Shown: positions 10,770 through 26,266, counted from the stretch's first letter. The stretch is DNA of 64,000 nt from Sipunculus nudus (GCA_026874595.1 CM049319.1:65156417-65220416); one strand, 5' to 3'. Notes: generated by a model from the letters alone, not told the origin. Translations and numbers: made by a program.

Positions 10770-13700
10770 CTGTTGCTACATCTGGGTCAGGGAGAGTAGG
10801 GGTTGGGGCCACGAATACTCCACTTGAGGCTGACAGGGTATCTGTTATGAACTTTGCATGCTGGGTATCTCCTGCCAAGCTGTAAGGCTGAGAACTCAGA
10901 AACTGTGTTGAAATTACCCCAGAATCAAGTTCTGAGCTTTCCAATAACTGAACACTTGACTCTTCATAAAATCCAGGACTTTTAATGGTGTTGTAACTGG
11001 TTGCAAAATCCTGTGTAAATGTAATGATTGTACTTCCGAAATGAACAGACTCCCCAGCATTGAGGCTGTTGTGTATTTTGGTAATATCTGGGTTTCCTGT
11101 ATGATAAATACTTGACGGATTAGGATCTGAGACAATTCCTGTCCTCAAAGCTAAGGCTCCAGATTTAGCAAAATAATCCAAAGAAAATGAATTCAAGATA
11201 TCTCCTTGATATGGCATGTTCAGTGTCTCAGTAGGTACTATTGTTCCCTCTGAGGCAATCAGTAAGTTAGAAGATTCTCTTTCTTGATTTAAGGACATCA
11301 ACATTTCCCTGCCTTCCAGCATTCCTACTGAGGACATTAGTACTTTGGTTGCTTCCTGATTGCTTCCTTTGTCTGTATTCATTGTCTCATAGCTGGACAG
11401 AGGTCCATAGTCTGTTAAAATTAATCTGAAGGCAGAATTAGGGTAGTATTCTGGACTTGATATACCAGGGAAAACTGATGAATATTTAGACAAATCTAAT
11501 CCAGCAGATTGAATTGTAACATCTTCATCCTGTGTTATGGCAGATGATGGTGTTAATGTAAAGAAATGACTGAATGGGGCTGGTATATCTGACTTCATAT
11601 TTGGCAAATGTGTATCAGCTTTAATGCTTTCTGCCAGTTCAGTACGAGGAGTTTCTGTTCCATGTTTCTGCAGGGCACTAGCTGGCTCAAACAGTGAACT
11701 TGAAACAAAGACTTGTGCATCCAAACTTGTTTCTCTGTAATTGTCTTTTACACTTTCTGATGAAATGTCTGAGATGCTAAATAAGTTTGAGCTGCCCAAA
11801 TTTACAAATGATGAGCCTGAGCTTGAACTATACAAGGCCGCATGAGACCTTGTGGCTACTGGACTTGAGCCTGGTATAGAAAATAACTTAAGAACACTTC
11901 CTCTCAAGCTGGTCATGCCATGTGGCTGGCTGGTTGGAAATATTTTGGACATGTCCAAAGGTGGTGTTGATTTAATAAACTGACCACTATTTCCTATTGC
12001 TTCTGAGGGAAGGGAAGTGGTTTGAAATTTACCATTTGTAGAAAAAGAGGGTTCTATGGTGGACAAAATACCAAGGCCTTGGTGCTCTCCCATGTTTTCC
12101 AAGTTTTCTTCTCTAATTGGTTTTCTTTCAAACACAGAATTTGTTTCCCAATCTCTGATATCAGAAAAACCTGATACCAATTTTGTTACACTGGGAGGAA
12201 ATATTAAAAATCCCAGTTGAGTGGCAGTGTTAGCTGTATGAAGTTTAAAGTCAGACAAGACATTCTCAGAGTTACTCTGTTTGTCTGAAGAAGCTATATC
12301 AACATTTTCCAAAGAAGAAATGAAGGCACTAGAATATGTTGTTTCACTTGACATGGGACTTACAGTAACTTTACTTGTTGAAATAATCCCACTTGGGATT
12401 TGTATCCCTGACATCTGTGTATGGTCAGTTGCTACTGGAACTTTTACATCAGTTAGAATCATCTTTGTATTCTGAGAATCCAAAGTGTCTATACTGAATG
12501 TTGCCATGGATTCCCTGGTTGCAGAACTTTGTGGAAACACTGATATCGGTGCGTCTTGTATAAAATGTGAACTTTTAACTTGTAGATTTGTTTGTTTCAC
12601 AATATCAAAACTTTCCTCTTTTAAAAATGGAGACACAAAAAGTACATCAGATACATAGGTGGGATCAATAGAAATTCTGGATAATGTTGACGTTAAAACA
12701 ACAGAAGCACTGTCATCAAGATGCAACATGGATTCCGAGCTCTGATGCTTGTAATGATGAGCAGTGCTGACACTGTCTTGTTCAAGAACAACAGAACTAG
12801 ACAACATTGCTATATCATTTGTAGATAAAGGCAAACTGGTTTCAGTATTTAAAAGAGCACCTTGCAGATAGGCACTTTCATGACTTCTTCCAATAGTTGG
12901 AGATGTTTCTTTAAAAATACTTGCTGCAATATTGGAATGTTTGTCTCCCATGGAAAACTCCTCTGGTAGATCTGTTTCTGCAGAGTTGATCTGCTGGTTT
13001 AAAGTGGACTTTAATGCTAACTCAATACTTGGAGTCGGCTTGATATCAAAAGAAGTTGCATGATTTTTATTTAGTAGCACCTGTGTCTGGATAATTTGTG
13101 CCTCATTTGATGAAGTGTACACAACTTCATCTGAAAACCAAACTTGCTGATCTGGAAGATTTCTTTGCTTTAAAGAAGACATCTGACCGTGTGTGACCGG
13201 TTCTTGGTCAAAAGGGTTATATACTGAAATGCTTGATGAGTGGAGCACAAGCTCCTGTAAGGATGATTCTGCCAAAAATGCATCACTGGGTAAATTTGTT
13301 TGAGATAATCTGTCAACAATGGATGGTTCTAATGTGGCCATTGTAGACTCTGGTATTGACCCAAATGATTCTTGAGAGAGCAATACTTGATCATGTGAAG
13401 TGTATATAATATTGCTTAAAGGCTGTGAAGACATATGATGAGTTTTCAAATTGGCTGAAGATGACTGCATTTCATAATATACTGAATTATCTGGTTCAGA
13501 TGAACTAAACACATCATTTGTGTGTGATGCCATATTATCCAACAAAGTAGCCCTATATTTTTCCTTCCTGTTTTGCGTTTTGTGAACAGTCATTAGTTTT
13601 GTTTCTATGTCTTTATTAGGGCTCCAGCCTTCAGTTCCTGTAACACTAGAAATCAGGTCATCTTGATCCAAATGATGTGTCTCTACAGAACTGCTAGAAG

Positions 13701-14426
13701 TAAATACATTCATTGTATTAGCAGTTGTGTGAGAGTGTCTCATGTTTTTAGACGCGTGTAAATTCCTTGTGATTTTGCTCTGATTTTGATGAAGTGTATT
13801 ATAAGTGCGCCCAGTGCTTTGCAGTGCTTGCTCATCTTTGATAACTTTCGTTGGAGATATATTATTATATACAGTTTGTGAAGTGAGAACTGCGTGTTCC
13901 ATGTGTTCACTATTCACAGAAGCCATATGTTCACGACTGTACAAGACACTGGTTGGTTCTATCACACTCAACGATGATGTTAAATCAAACACACTCTCAG
14001 GCTGATTGGACAAATCAGATTGTGCTGTGTTAATAAAAAACTCTGCACTTGTGGGAGCACCTTCGTGCACTGATGACTGGTACCTGCTCATTAATTCACT
14101 ATCAAACTCACGCAAAATTTCATTCCCAGGTCTCTGTAACACTTTTGTAACAGTATCAGGATACACTTGTTTCTCAACCTCACTACTGTTACTCATAATT
14201 AATGAGCCTGTTATTGTTTTCTGTGGCATGAGAAGGGGTGAGTTAGGTGGGTTTTTACTGTTAGTCATCACTGTTTCACTACGTAAAGAAGCAGCAGAAA
14301 GAAGCGGAGTTCGTCTTGAACGTGCAGTGGGAAGATCAAATGCACGAGAAGCAGGCGGAGATTCGTAGGAAGGCTCAAGCGGGAAAATTGATTCAGTGTT
14401 AGTAGAAGACTGTACAACACTTATAC
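10770..14426 (-). CDS. Ser-rich non-repetitive exon of the mucin-like protein (exon 2)
   Basis: A 3657-bp open exon (1219 codons) encodes residues about 29-1247. The acceptor TTTGTAG/GT joins exon 1 in phase 1, completing a Gly codon, and the donor ACAG/GTAGGA leaves phase 1 into exon 3. The protein is rich in Ser, Thr, Leu and Glu, has scattered NxS/T sequons and no cysteine I can find, and lacks tandem repeats. A furin-type R-S-R-R site lies at residues 64-67 (14311-14322), so a short N-terminal propeptide may be removed. I recognise no domain; it reads as a long disordered stalk. The lack of stops over 1219 codons plus consistent splice sites makes it confidently coding. Confidence 0.87.
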
Positions 14427-15547
14427 CTACAAACAAATTTGTTGATACATTAGTCAATTACATTAATATGCATTTAAATTATGATCATCATACATATGAT
14501 TATTATACATAGTTCACCTACCACAGTAAATTTTAACATAATATGATACATGTTCATCTGTGTATTTTTTTCCACATATGATGGTCAGTTACGATGATAT
14601 ATTATTTCTAAGCAAATATTTAAAGGTCTTTTATTTTCTATAAAATCTGTACATAGATTTGATATACATTTTATTTTATAAATGCAACAACCATCAGTCA
14701 ATCATTTCTACTTATTTCTACTGTATATTAACCAACTTTACACACAAACTTTACACACAAAGTCTGTTGAATTGAAATAAATAACAGCAGCAAAATAACA
14801 TGTAACTGTGGAGCACTCTGTCAATTAATTTTTCTTCCCTCTGCTAAAAAAACCTGGTTTATCTATCAAACATCTTTCATAACTAAACATGAAATAAATA
14901 GTTTCAGAAGATGACTCATCAAGTAAATACTAACAAGTAATCAGAATCTACATATATATGTATATAATATATATATACACATGTATACACACACAGATGC
15001 TTATATAAATGCCAAAAATCAATGTATAGTGATATTATAATAAAAAAGCATCAATTAACATTCAAAGGTATATACATATGGCACCAGAATGAGGACATGC
15101 CGATGAAAGGGTTTTTACATTTAGAAAATTTTAAAAACTTTTTGTTTGACTGAAAGAATATGTCCAGTTAATTATCATTATATATATACACATAATATGA
15201 CCCCCCGATATTTATTATTCTTTAAAATATATATATACTGAAAACAATGTAAAAAGTGCCCTGGGTGCCCTAAAAATTGAATATTACTTTGTAAAATACT
15301 TTTTACTCCAAAAATGCCCCCCCCCCCCGGCCTACTGTTCTAGCTAGTCAAGATATTTTGGGGATACTTATAGTTGCTCATTTATAGATGATCCCTTAAT
15401 TTTTGGGTGAGAAGGGCTCATCCCTTTCATTTTCTCAAAGACATCTCTCATATATCCATAGGGGTGCAAATTACAGTGGGGGCACTTATGATGACAATTA
15501 TGGTATATATTTCATCAGTTCATTTATCAGAATTTATAATTAATATT

Positions 15548-15549
<2 letters not shown>

Positions 15550-15610
<61 letters not shown>
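15550..15610. repeat. (TA)n microsatellite
   Basis: About 60 bp of nearly perfect TA dinucleotides in intron 1. Confidence 0.95.
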
Positions 15611-15624
<14 letters not shown>

Positions 15625-18600
15625 TACCAGTTTATTTATCAGGGCTGGTTACACAAAATATACATATTATGAGAGTACACCGGTAATATTTAGTTTCTTG
15701 ATAGTATTAGTTTTGTTATTTCTTATAATCAAACACCATGGTTAAATTATTAAAGATATATCTTGTGCAACATGCAGGTAACATGGTTTTATGGGATACC
15801 AATATGATGAGTACATACTAACCTTGTAGCCAGATGATGTTTATAAATACACAAGAACACTGAACTATTGTGTATATAATTGTCTCCACCAGGCTTTTGT
15901 TTTTTTATAATAATTATTTAGTATAAAGAAGAATAAAAAAAAGACCCTTGGGTAAGGGGCACTCAGCTGAACTTTGTAAATTTTAGCAAATGTGAAATGT
16001 ACTCATTTATATTTTTTTTATATATAAACATTTGAAGCATAGGGGAAATGGCCCTGCTATTTGGTGATAATCAAATACTAAATATATGAATACAAGACAA
16101 ATACTGCCTGTACACTTTTTTTTTAATTACATCAAAGAGGCAGGAGCCTCTCATGATCAAATATTTGTAAAACTTTCAGTATTTCAACTTTGTGAAAGTA
16201 TTATGTGTTTAAAATACCCACTGGGAATATATGAAATCTTGTTGAATATAATATAAGGAAGAGAGTGGGAATGAGCTGTTGTATTATAATACACATTTAA
16301 TTTATTAAAAAAATAAAACTGTAAAAGATTTAAAATTATACATTTTCAAATGAGCATAAACTAAATCTAATAAATACATACTTTTCATTGTAATATATGA
16401 AAATTGTGGATTGAAACCATTCAATCATGCAAAAAGGGGGAAAAAAGTTGATGGCCTAAGAGTAATATGAAAGGATAAATTTGATAAACAAAAAATGTTT
16501 AAATGTAGTTAATAATTCTATAATCAGTTTGAACATATGGCCAAATCAGCCATAGATTATATTGCAGGAAAATTTGCCTAGTTTTCTTGATTGAGTGTAC
16601 CAGTGGTAACACAAGGCCTAGCAAGCCTTAGAAGAGATAATGAATGAAATGTACCATAGTTATAGCAATACTTCATTTTGTGGAAACAATTAAATGTGTA
16701 CTTAAACCATTGAAACCCCTTGTGATTAAAAAATGTAGCAAAAGTCAAAATAAGAATGAATTAAATAGAGAAAATTATAACATCTATAATTTATGCATCC
16801 TGTCTGGGGGGGGGGGGGGGGCCAGAGGGGAAGACAATGGAAAAATGCCATCCCTATAGCTTCCTATATCCCTAAGATGACTTATAGCCACCTGAGCTAA
16901 TAATATTTTTCTCATGTGGCCTGTGTTAGCAATCAAATAAAATACTGTAAAATATTAAGCAAGAAATAATTTTAATAGATGTTCATATATTTAGCTTTTC
17001 ACGGCTCTTTAGAAAGCAAACAGTCAAAGCAACCATAGTAGGTAATTTACTGGTACAATCCAATGTATCTGACAGGTGTAAATTCAGGAATGGGTAAAGG
17101 GGGCATATCTGTGTGGAACAGTCCTTGGCCAGGTGTCTTACATTGAGAAAACATTTACTTCAGGGCTTTTGTCCTATTTGATCAAACAGGACTTGATATT
17201 AATGGTTAACCAATTGCCCGGGGCAAGTTACAGTTCCAGAAAGAGGTGGGAGGGGAACTAAAAGCTTGCAACTACTTGCCCAGTTGGGTAAGTGGGTCCA
17301 ACATAGACCTTTCCCAAAAGATCTGAATCTTAGCTTATTTACAGTAAGCCATATTCTTTCTTGGGGAAAATGAAATAATACTGTAAAACTTTAATACCTC
17401 TATCTGAATTAACTGTATATTTATCTGTACAAATTCTAATCAGAATATTATAGACAAACAAACATTAACTGAACATGCTTACTGTAGCAAAATCATGTGG
17501 AACTAACTTTTTGTCTTTGCTGATGTAAAATCACTGATTGTTGTAGGACAAGTAAAATTCTTTGAGGGCATGCAAATGATTGATGTTACTTGCCCAGTTA
17601 CGGGCAAGCATTTTCAATAGTTAATGTATAGCCCTGTAAAATCCCACATTTTCTGCCTTTTTATGTGACATGTCTGATCTTAGTTAACGCACAGAGGTAG
17701 TTAATATCAAGTTTCCTGTGTTGTTGACTCGCCTTTCAATAAACTTAGCTCAGTCAGGTCAAGGTAACTAATGTACTCAGAGATCAATAAAAATACAAGC
17801 TGTTCAAACTTGACGTCTCAGGTACATTATGTTCTTGTGACATGCCAATTGTGTCTGGTGAGTGGAACACAGCTGATGCCAGATTAAAGTTTGGTCTTCT
17901 ATCCATTAAATTCAAAATCTTCATTGTAATAAACTTTAAATTAATACTGCCTAGGCTGATCCAGTATTCTTATGATCAAAGTTTTATACCTGAGTACATT
18001 ATAGTTCTGGAAATAAATAAAGAATTTTTATTTTTTCTGACTTGCATAAGCCAGATACAATATATAGCATAAATATACATACATACATATATATATAAAT
18101 ATATATATATAAAATATATATATTTATATATATATTGGGCTTTATGTGTGTATCAACCAATATGTGTTTGCAATATCATGTAAAATGTCAAACTTTTAAA
18201 TATAAATATAATTATTAGAGTTAAAACTGACAAATATTACTATAGACATAAATTTATGTTCATTTCTATAACATAAATGGCCAGGAATTTTTCTGTGATA
18301 GTATTTATCTATTAATCTCTGAGTTCTGGTGTTAAATACATTTCAAAATATATTTAATTATCATCTGACAAATATTTCTTACCAATGATTAATTTGATTT
18401 TTATTTAAGTATATTAATAATTACTATTTCATGATTAATTTTTTTCATTTTTAATTTATTTTGTGTTCCACAATTGTCACATTTTATGTCATTCAAAATT
18501 CCTTCATAATAACATCCCATTTCACAATGTTTCGCAGAAACATCAGTTTCTGAGAATACCTGCCATTGGGCTTAAATATATACTCATAACATGAAACAAC

Positions 18601-21600
18601 CATGCAAGGCTACAACATTCTAACACAGACTTGTTCAGGGCTAAAACATGCTAGGCCAGAAGATCCAAAATTCCTGATACCTATGACTATACACTGTATG
18701 GTGGTTTAACGTGGAAACTAGTGATATGCTTGGGAAATAATGTTAATCAATTATTTATTGATTCTTGAAGATGCTTGCCCTGTGCCATCTGTTCATACTG
18801 GGGTGCACACATGCATGCATACATTGATAAACACTCAGAGCTGGTGAATCATCCAGCCCATAAACGCAATACTTCCCTGCATGACCTATTTTGCAGATTA
18901 AAAATTAAAGCTAGCCATTCATCTAACTTTTCTATTGAATTAATGTGATTTCTGGCTTACTCTGTAAGTAAATGAACTCTAGGTAATTTCTATTCAGAAA
19001 AGTTCCTATAACATGTCTGTGTATCATGAGCTGGTTATCTACTAGCTGTTAGTAAACACAACACCTGTCTTGGAGATAAATGGACTGGTGCATCACTATG
19101 ACATGAGACAAAATATAACCAACTGAACTCTTGCTGTTTCACGGCTGATCAAATTCCCAAACTCTTCCCTGACCTGCAGTATTTTTCTCACATTATTAAT
19201 TTAAAATTCAATTTCCCGCATTTTCTGTATTTTCACGTAATTCCTCGATGGATAGGAACCAGGTTGCATAAGGTGAGTTATTGAATAGTTATTATTGTCT
19301 TAAAGCTGTTGATAAATTTTCCTTACTCTATTCTTGATGCAAACAAGTATTGGTAAGGGAGTTTCCAGATACAGGGTCCAACTTACATATTTTTTTTGTT
19401 TGTTTGTCTTTATAATATAAAAATAACCACAAAAAGGTTAGTATTACAGACCATGTGTTATGCATTTTCAAATAGGTAGTACTCCTCAAGAGCACATACC
19501 TCCTTTTAGGCCAGACATCAAAATCCATCCTTCACTGTTTAAGGCATATATTTTATACACAAAACAAAGACAAGAAAGGGCAGACAAACATGAGTGAAAA
19601 CATAACCTCCCTGAGACTAGGCTGGCAAACCTAACATTAATGTTACACAATGCCTGAGAATGAGTTAAATGATACACACCAGTGAGCGGAGGTTATTGTT
19701 ACATGTATAAAGGTTCCAGAATTTTGTCCGCTCATTCTGAACAGTTTTTCAACCATCTCTAACTGAACATTACGCCTATATACAACTAATGTTGGATTTT
19801 TCAAGGCAGGAACAATGTTAGTAACCATATAATGGCCTGGGTATTACAATTTGGTGAGACAATTATTCAAATTCTCATTTTTTGTTAAATACTCTTTCTT
19901 TTGGGCATTTCCAAAAGCTGGCTGATATTTCAGTCACACACTACACCTGACAGTTCTCATAATATTAAGAAGGCAACACAAGTAAAACATTGCCTATACT
20001 TATTGATTTATTACAAAGTTGCATGTTTCACATTTTAGTTAAGATTCATTGTTTTGATTTCAGTTTCTTTATGATATTCTAAACTTACCAATATTTCATG
20101 TAATGTATAATATTGCGAATGAGCAATAATACTCTTTCTTGCAAAATATACTGTAATACAGTAATAACTGGCAATTTAAACTAGAAGACCCTGGTACTGA
20201 CATCTGCAGTATGCATTGGGTACTACCATGACAGGTGGGTCTTGAGAAAATGATGTGTTGATCAAATCTAAAATGTTATCAAATTCTTGCGTTGGTAGGG
20301 GTTTGTGCTGTCCTAGTACTGTCTGTGTTTTTCCTAAATATCTGCAAATAACTTTTCTCTATTATTTATTTTATTCTTCCTCCATATTCATTCTAAATCA
20401 AATTTTCATGAAGTCCTAGAATTCTTCACACAGCTGACTGCCTAGTGGAAATATGCACATCTCGTAACAAAGGTGGTTTAGTATTCAAATCCAGGGTTCA
20501 ACATTAAAGCTTGCTCACTCACCTGGGGCGAACAAATTTCATTGTGGGTGATTACAAGTGCACTGGTGTAAGACACTGACTCCCGGGCAAGTCAATATTT
20601 TAGGCAAAGCATGAAATAACAAAGTTAATTAAAGGCCAGTATATTTAAAGGGGCCCAATCACCTATAATGCATGTTGAGTTGACACGAAAAATGGCTTCT
20701 TCCCTTTAAAATAAATCTGTACCTGCCAAAATATTGCCCTGAAACCGTTTGCTTTCTCCTATTAACAAATGTGAAAAACAGTGGACCGGGCACGATGAAA
20801 GGTGTCAACATAAACACACCGTGTGGGGCCGTGTGCATCGCTGAGACATAACAGGTGTCAATGAGGATGTGCCCAGTCTGACATGGCCAAAAAAACAAGT
20901 AATACATGTTTCTGCTGGCTGAAACACAGCGTGTTTCCCCTCTTAATCAGACCTCCAGTTACGTGGCCTTGTTATGGTTAACAGACTGTGTTTACCAACA
21001 GGCAGAGCCATAACATGGTGTTAAACAGCCGTACGCGAGGGAATAAGAACGTGAGCTTGGATGGTTTTGCTTATAAAACATTTTTATAAAGCAAAACTGA
21101 ACTGATAGTGTGAAAGGATACCCATAATTCAGCTCCTGATTATGTCCCTTTAAATTATAAGTATGATTATATGTACATGACATCTTTAACCAAAAACTGT
21201 GCGTAGCCTGTACCAGAATATGTTTACCTGTAATGTGCCTTTATTTTGTTAGAAAGACTGAAAGATAAACTTTCAAGGAAAGCTTGTTTTCCTGTGAGTC
21301 ATTTTTGGTTATTTGTGCTTCACTGGTCTTCTGGGTAGGTTCACAAAATTTACTACACTTTTCTGCTAATGTCAGTCCCTGTTAATCCATGTAGAGTTGG
21401 CCAGTGAGTGCTTATATGATCACTTTATGTAACTGGTTTTGATGATCTTTGCAACTAGTATTAGGTAGTATAAGGTTTTTGATAAGTGTGTTTATATTAA
21501 CATTCTGTAGCTTCAATGTATTTGCATATGAACCTGAAATTTTACATAAGAGTTGGTTATTGTTTAGATTTAAAGGTCAAGAGTTCAGGGGCAAAGTCAA

Positions 21601-24409
21601 ACTAAACATAAATTTGGTTTCATGATCTGGGACATTGTGTATACATCAATGATTTGCTAAAATAAAATACATGATTGAGGGTAGTTTGAAAAAGACAGCA
21701 AGGAAAAGACCGAGTGATAATGGGAGTGGATAAAATTTATCAAGCATCAGTGCCCAAAATGGCTCCAAGTCTTCATATACCTGGACGGATCAGCACTCAC
21801 TGAAGTTTAAAGAATATGTGTATCTTTTCTGTCGGATGGCAATTAGGGTATACAGATTAATAAAAAATTATGAATTCAGATTAAATTGTCTTTTTCCTAC
21901 AAAACAATTCACAAGAGGGACTGGTATAAGGAGTTCACACAAACAAAAATTTAAGAATTGATTTTAAAATATCATTTAAATTTTTTGTTTGTTGTGTGGA
22001 CATCAAATACCTGTAAGTTTTGTAAATAATGTGACATCCTGATAAAGGAACTTAAAAAAGATCAAAAGTTTTATGAGGTAATCAATTATTGCCTTAAGCA
22101 TGTGATCAATTAAGATTATTTTTTAAATTAACATCAAAAGTAACTGGTGACAACTGACATACCTGCACTACTATGAAAGATACACATATGTATTAAAATA
22201 ATTATATATATGTTAAAAATGATGTTTTTTGACTGAGGAACCAAATATACTAAATTTTCACAAAGATACCACAGCACTCTCTGAACAGTATTGATCTTTG
22301 TTATAGTTTTCATGTACCAATTTGTCTCCATGGCAACTGTCAGGTACTACCTCCATAACGATACCCCAAGGTTTGTTGATTGAGATGTGGGGAGTATTTG
22401 GTCAGGGGGCATCAAAGATATGAAGGTATGCTCATTAAATATTAAAGTGTGTCCATTCTTCAAGGCAAACATCATTACTTCTGCAGATATATCATACCCT
22501 AAGGCTTGATGTGATTATTTTTTTTTGCCATCCACTACAGATAAATCATTAATGAGACATGCTTTTTTACTTTCAAAGCTTGGTCTTTTTTTCTTTTAAA
22601 GATACAGCATTTCTACCTGGATTAAATCCAAAATCATAAAGAAATGTGATATTTGGTATGAAGCCAAGGGTATGCAGTTAATAAATGGGAATATCTTGTA
22701 AAAAAATGCAACTACATGTGCTGCAAGAAGTGGCAAACAGGTAAACATTGCTAAACCTTCTATAATTACTAGAAAATTATTTATGTGCTGTCAGGCTTAT
22801 AACGATGATTCATATTTCTTATTTAATTCTGTTGCTTCATAAATATGAAAGATGCTTGAAATGCTTAGAAGGGTTAAAGTGAAAAACATTCCTCCAGAGC
22901 TACCAACCAGCTCCCTACACACAGACACAAACAACAATGTGCATGAAGCATTATGTTGAGCTATTAAAAATATATATCTTTTGCAAATTAAATTAAAAAG
23001 GCCTGAATTACTTTTATTGAGAGAACCATTATCTGACCAAAGCCTGTAATGACAATCTAATAAATGGTGAAGGAGATATTGGGAGGTTCCATTTGGAATT
23101 TCCATATTGATGGGAAAAAACCCTAGAAATTGATGCATCTTCATACTACCAGTTATCTGGCAGCAAAGCTTTCACAGACCTTGATTCAGGGAATTGCTCT
23201 GGCATCTATTTTGAACATGAAAAATGAACAAGCCTGCAAGTGTTCAGATGAAAATCAAAACTGTCAATCAAATCCAAATAACAAAATGTAAACAATACAC
23301 TGCTCACACATTCTGAACAAGAACACATGCACAAGAAATGGAACAGGTTTACCTGGCTTTATTTGATTGTCAAATTCTCAATGCCCTACCTGCAATGCTA
23401 AACGTTTGGTCTCAGAGCCAGCATCAGATCTGCTCTGGCAGTCACGTAAAACAAGTGTAAATGCATTTATTTATTTAACTGTTTCAGTTGCCTTGTTCAT
23501 TATGCACGAAATATAGGCATGAGCAGCTCGCTAAAGTTAGGTATGTAAAGTCGTAGCTGAAACAGAGTTGTAGTATTAAGATGTCAGAAATGGTGATCAA
23601 AACAGTTATAAAACAATGAAACTAGCAGCGTTGTACCTCTGCTGTTTTAGCCCAGATGTCCATTCTGCATTTTATTTCTAAAATGCAATATTTAAACAAA
23701 TTAAAGATCACTGCCAGGTGGCCATTATGTATTTCTGATGGGTCTAAATTTAAAAGTACAGATCCTCTCATTGGGTTCAATTTCTGGTAAAAACTTTCAT
23801 GGTAATTGCTTGAACAGTTCTTGAAATAACTGTCCAAATAAGAAATCCAAGATTCCTGCCTGGCAGCCATACTGTATTTCTAATAGATCTGAAATCTGAT
23901 GACTTACATAATCTTATGGGTGTCAATCTTTGGTAAACTTTACAACTTTTCCCCTAAACAGCTCTGGAGATAAGATGCACAAAAAAGTTTGACAGAGAGA
24001 CAGATGGATGAATAGTAAACCTGATAATCTGGTACTACAGGATGGGGCCATAACAATACATCATCATTAAAGAAGGAACTCTGAGACCAAATCTATACAT
24101 ATATATATATTCACATACACATTGATAAAAAAATTTTAAAAATCATTCTGATGATCAAAAAATTTTTTCTAAATTTTGAAGGACAGTTCATTGGGGATTA
24201 CCCTAACCTTCCACAAACTTTAATCAAAAACAGACATTCCAGATAACCAACTAACAACCTATAAAATCTATAAAAACATAATAATTCCTTGCAGACGATT
24301 AATAATAATAATAACAAATTAACAATTATAATAACAGACACAGTATCAGAATTTCATAAAAAAGGCAAAATTTGGTAACATCTTAAATATAAACATATAT
24401 ATAAATATA

Positions 24410-24476
24410 CATATACATATATATACATATACATACATATATACATACATATATACATATACATACATATATACAT

Positions 24477-24528
<52 letters not shown>
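24410..24528. repeat. TA/TACA compound microsatellite
   Basis: A block of alternating ATACATATATACAT words grades into pure (TA)n at about 24487-24528. Confidence 0.9.
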
Positions 24529-24531
<3 letters not shown>

Positions 24532-25312
24532 TCTTGAATTCATCTAATGGGCTTGCTACTGATTGGGCACCCAGCCGCACCCGTTCCCTTTTATTCATCG
24601 GAGTTGCAAGAACTGTCAATAACAGGACTCAGTTCTGTTCCTACATGACCAGATTACTCCAAAGCCAAAATGGTCCAATACTTTGTTGTATTCAGATTTA
24701 CGACCAACTCTAGTGTTCATCCATGACCACCATGTATTGGAAATTACCTCTATATGTTATGGAATCTTCAATATTTGTATGTCTAGCACTTAAACCTGGA
24801 CAGACAGATGGAATCTCTGTGGCAACATATTGTCCAAAAGTGTCAATCATATATACACTGCATAGGTGACAAACAAAATTATGCACAACAGACCTATAAA
24901 TCTTTACATTAATTGTTCACTGGTTTTCACCAGGAATGCAAGTCTTGATTCAGCTCTGATAAGAAACCACACATGGATATATATGTGCATTTACATGTAG
25001 GCTATTTCACTAGATAGGGCAAATAAAGGTAGAAAATTTAATCTAAAGAGATTATTATTATTTTTTTAATTCTCACTGATAAAAAAAAATTTTAAAAAGT
25101 ATATATTATTTTCATTGAGATAAACAGTACTTGTGTTTTAATGTTTGTATATGTAGGCATGCACACAGATAGTCCTTAAGACATCTTGTCTTCAAAAGTG
25201 GTTTACCATATTTTGTGAACATATGTACAAGTACTCTTTATTGATTTTTTTTGCCTGAAAGTGGTCATGTGAGTGAGATTAACAATATTTTCAAAGGTTC
25301 TTGTAGAATCTT

Positions 25313-25552
25313 GTTCCTGGAAGCAGTCTTGTTAATGAGGTTTACTGTATAACAGTATTTATACAAAGATATGAACAGAATGCTAGTTCTGGAAGAAGTA
25401 ATATTAATGGGGGTTTACTGTAATCATACTAAGATTCTTACTGAATGCTATTTCTGGAAGCAGTAATATTAATGGGGGTTTACTGTAATCATATTAAGAT
25501 TCTTACTGAATGCTATTTCTGGAAACAGTCCTAGTATTGGGGGTCTAATGTA
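25313..25552 (+). repeat. 65-bp tandem repeat, about 3.5 copies
   Basis: The word TGCTATTTCTGG (first copy TGCTAGTTCTGG) recurs at 25381, 25446 and 25511, exactly 65 bp apart, each followed by an AGTAATATTAATGGGGGTTTACTG-type segment. A more diverged copy precedes them from about 25313. The third copy is partial. Confidence 0.85.
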
Positions 25553-26121
25553 TTTGTGGACCAGTTGTTACTGGATGTGGACAGACTTATTGTCTATTGA
25601 TCTGGACATCTGTTCTCTGTTTACAATCAAGCAATAGAATTATTGGTATCCCTCAGCCGTTACATATACCAGGTAAATCTCTCAGTGTTAAGGATCAGAC
25701 ATTACCTGTCTTTGTTCCCTTGGTGACCAGGTCATCTCAATCTCATCAAAGATGAACCTAATCAAGTGAACAGTGTGTGTGTGTGTGTGTGTGTAAAGAT
25801 AATGTTGTTTGTTTTCTAAATCATATTCGTGGTTTTCCATTTTTCCACACTTTGTGCAATCTTTGATTCTAAATTAATGTGTGTTAGTCTGTGGACTATG
25901 CATCCCCTCTCTTCCTTTGAATTTTATGGCATGAGCAGGAAATTTTTATTGAAATATGTAACAAGTATGTATTTTATAAATAAGAAATTTGATATCTTAA
26001 AATCAAGTTTTGTGTATACAAGTATATAAATTTAAATATATATATATTCATATATAAATATATATAAAAATATAAAATATCTTAAAAAACATATAATTAT
26101 ATTTCAAATACATATATTTAT

Positions 26122-26266
26122 ATAGAGTCAAACCTCATTTTGTCAAATAAAGCTTCCATTTGTGCAATGTTTGACACAGTTGTTTTTATATTATAGTAAT
26201 AATAAAACTAATAACACCCCAAGCATGATTTTTTATATAAGGGAGTTTGACAAAATAAGGTTTTAC

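Noticed and set aside
22797-23870. Minus-strand open frames of 80-115 codons in mucin intron 1 as extra exons
   Set aside because: No paired phase-1 splice sites or domain pattern, and the text looks like AT-rich interspersed sequence.
24346-24619. Ile/Tyr repeat proteins (and similar at 26162, 26559, 28445, 28708 and 56934)
   Set aside because: These are translations of (TA)n and TACA microsatellites.
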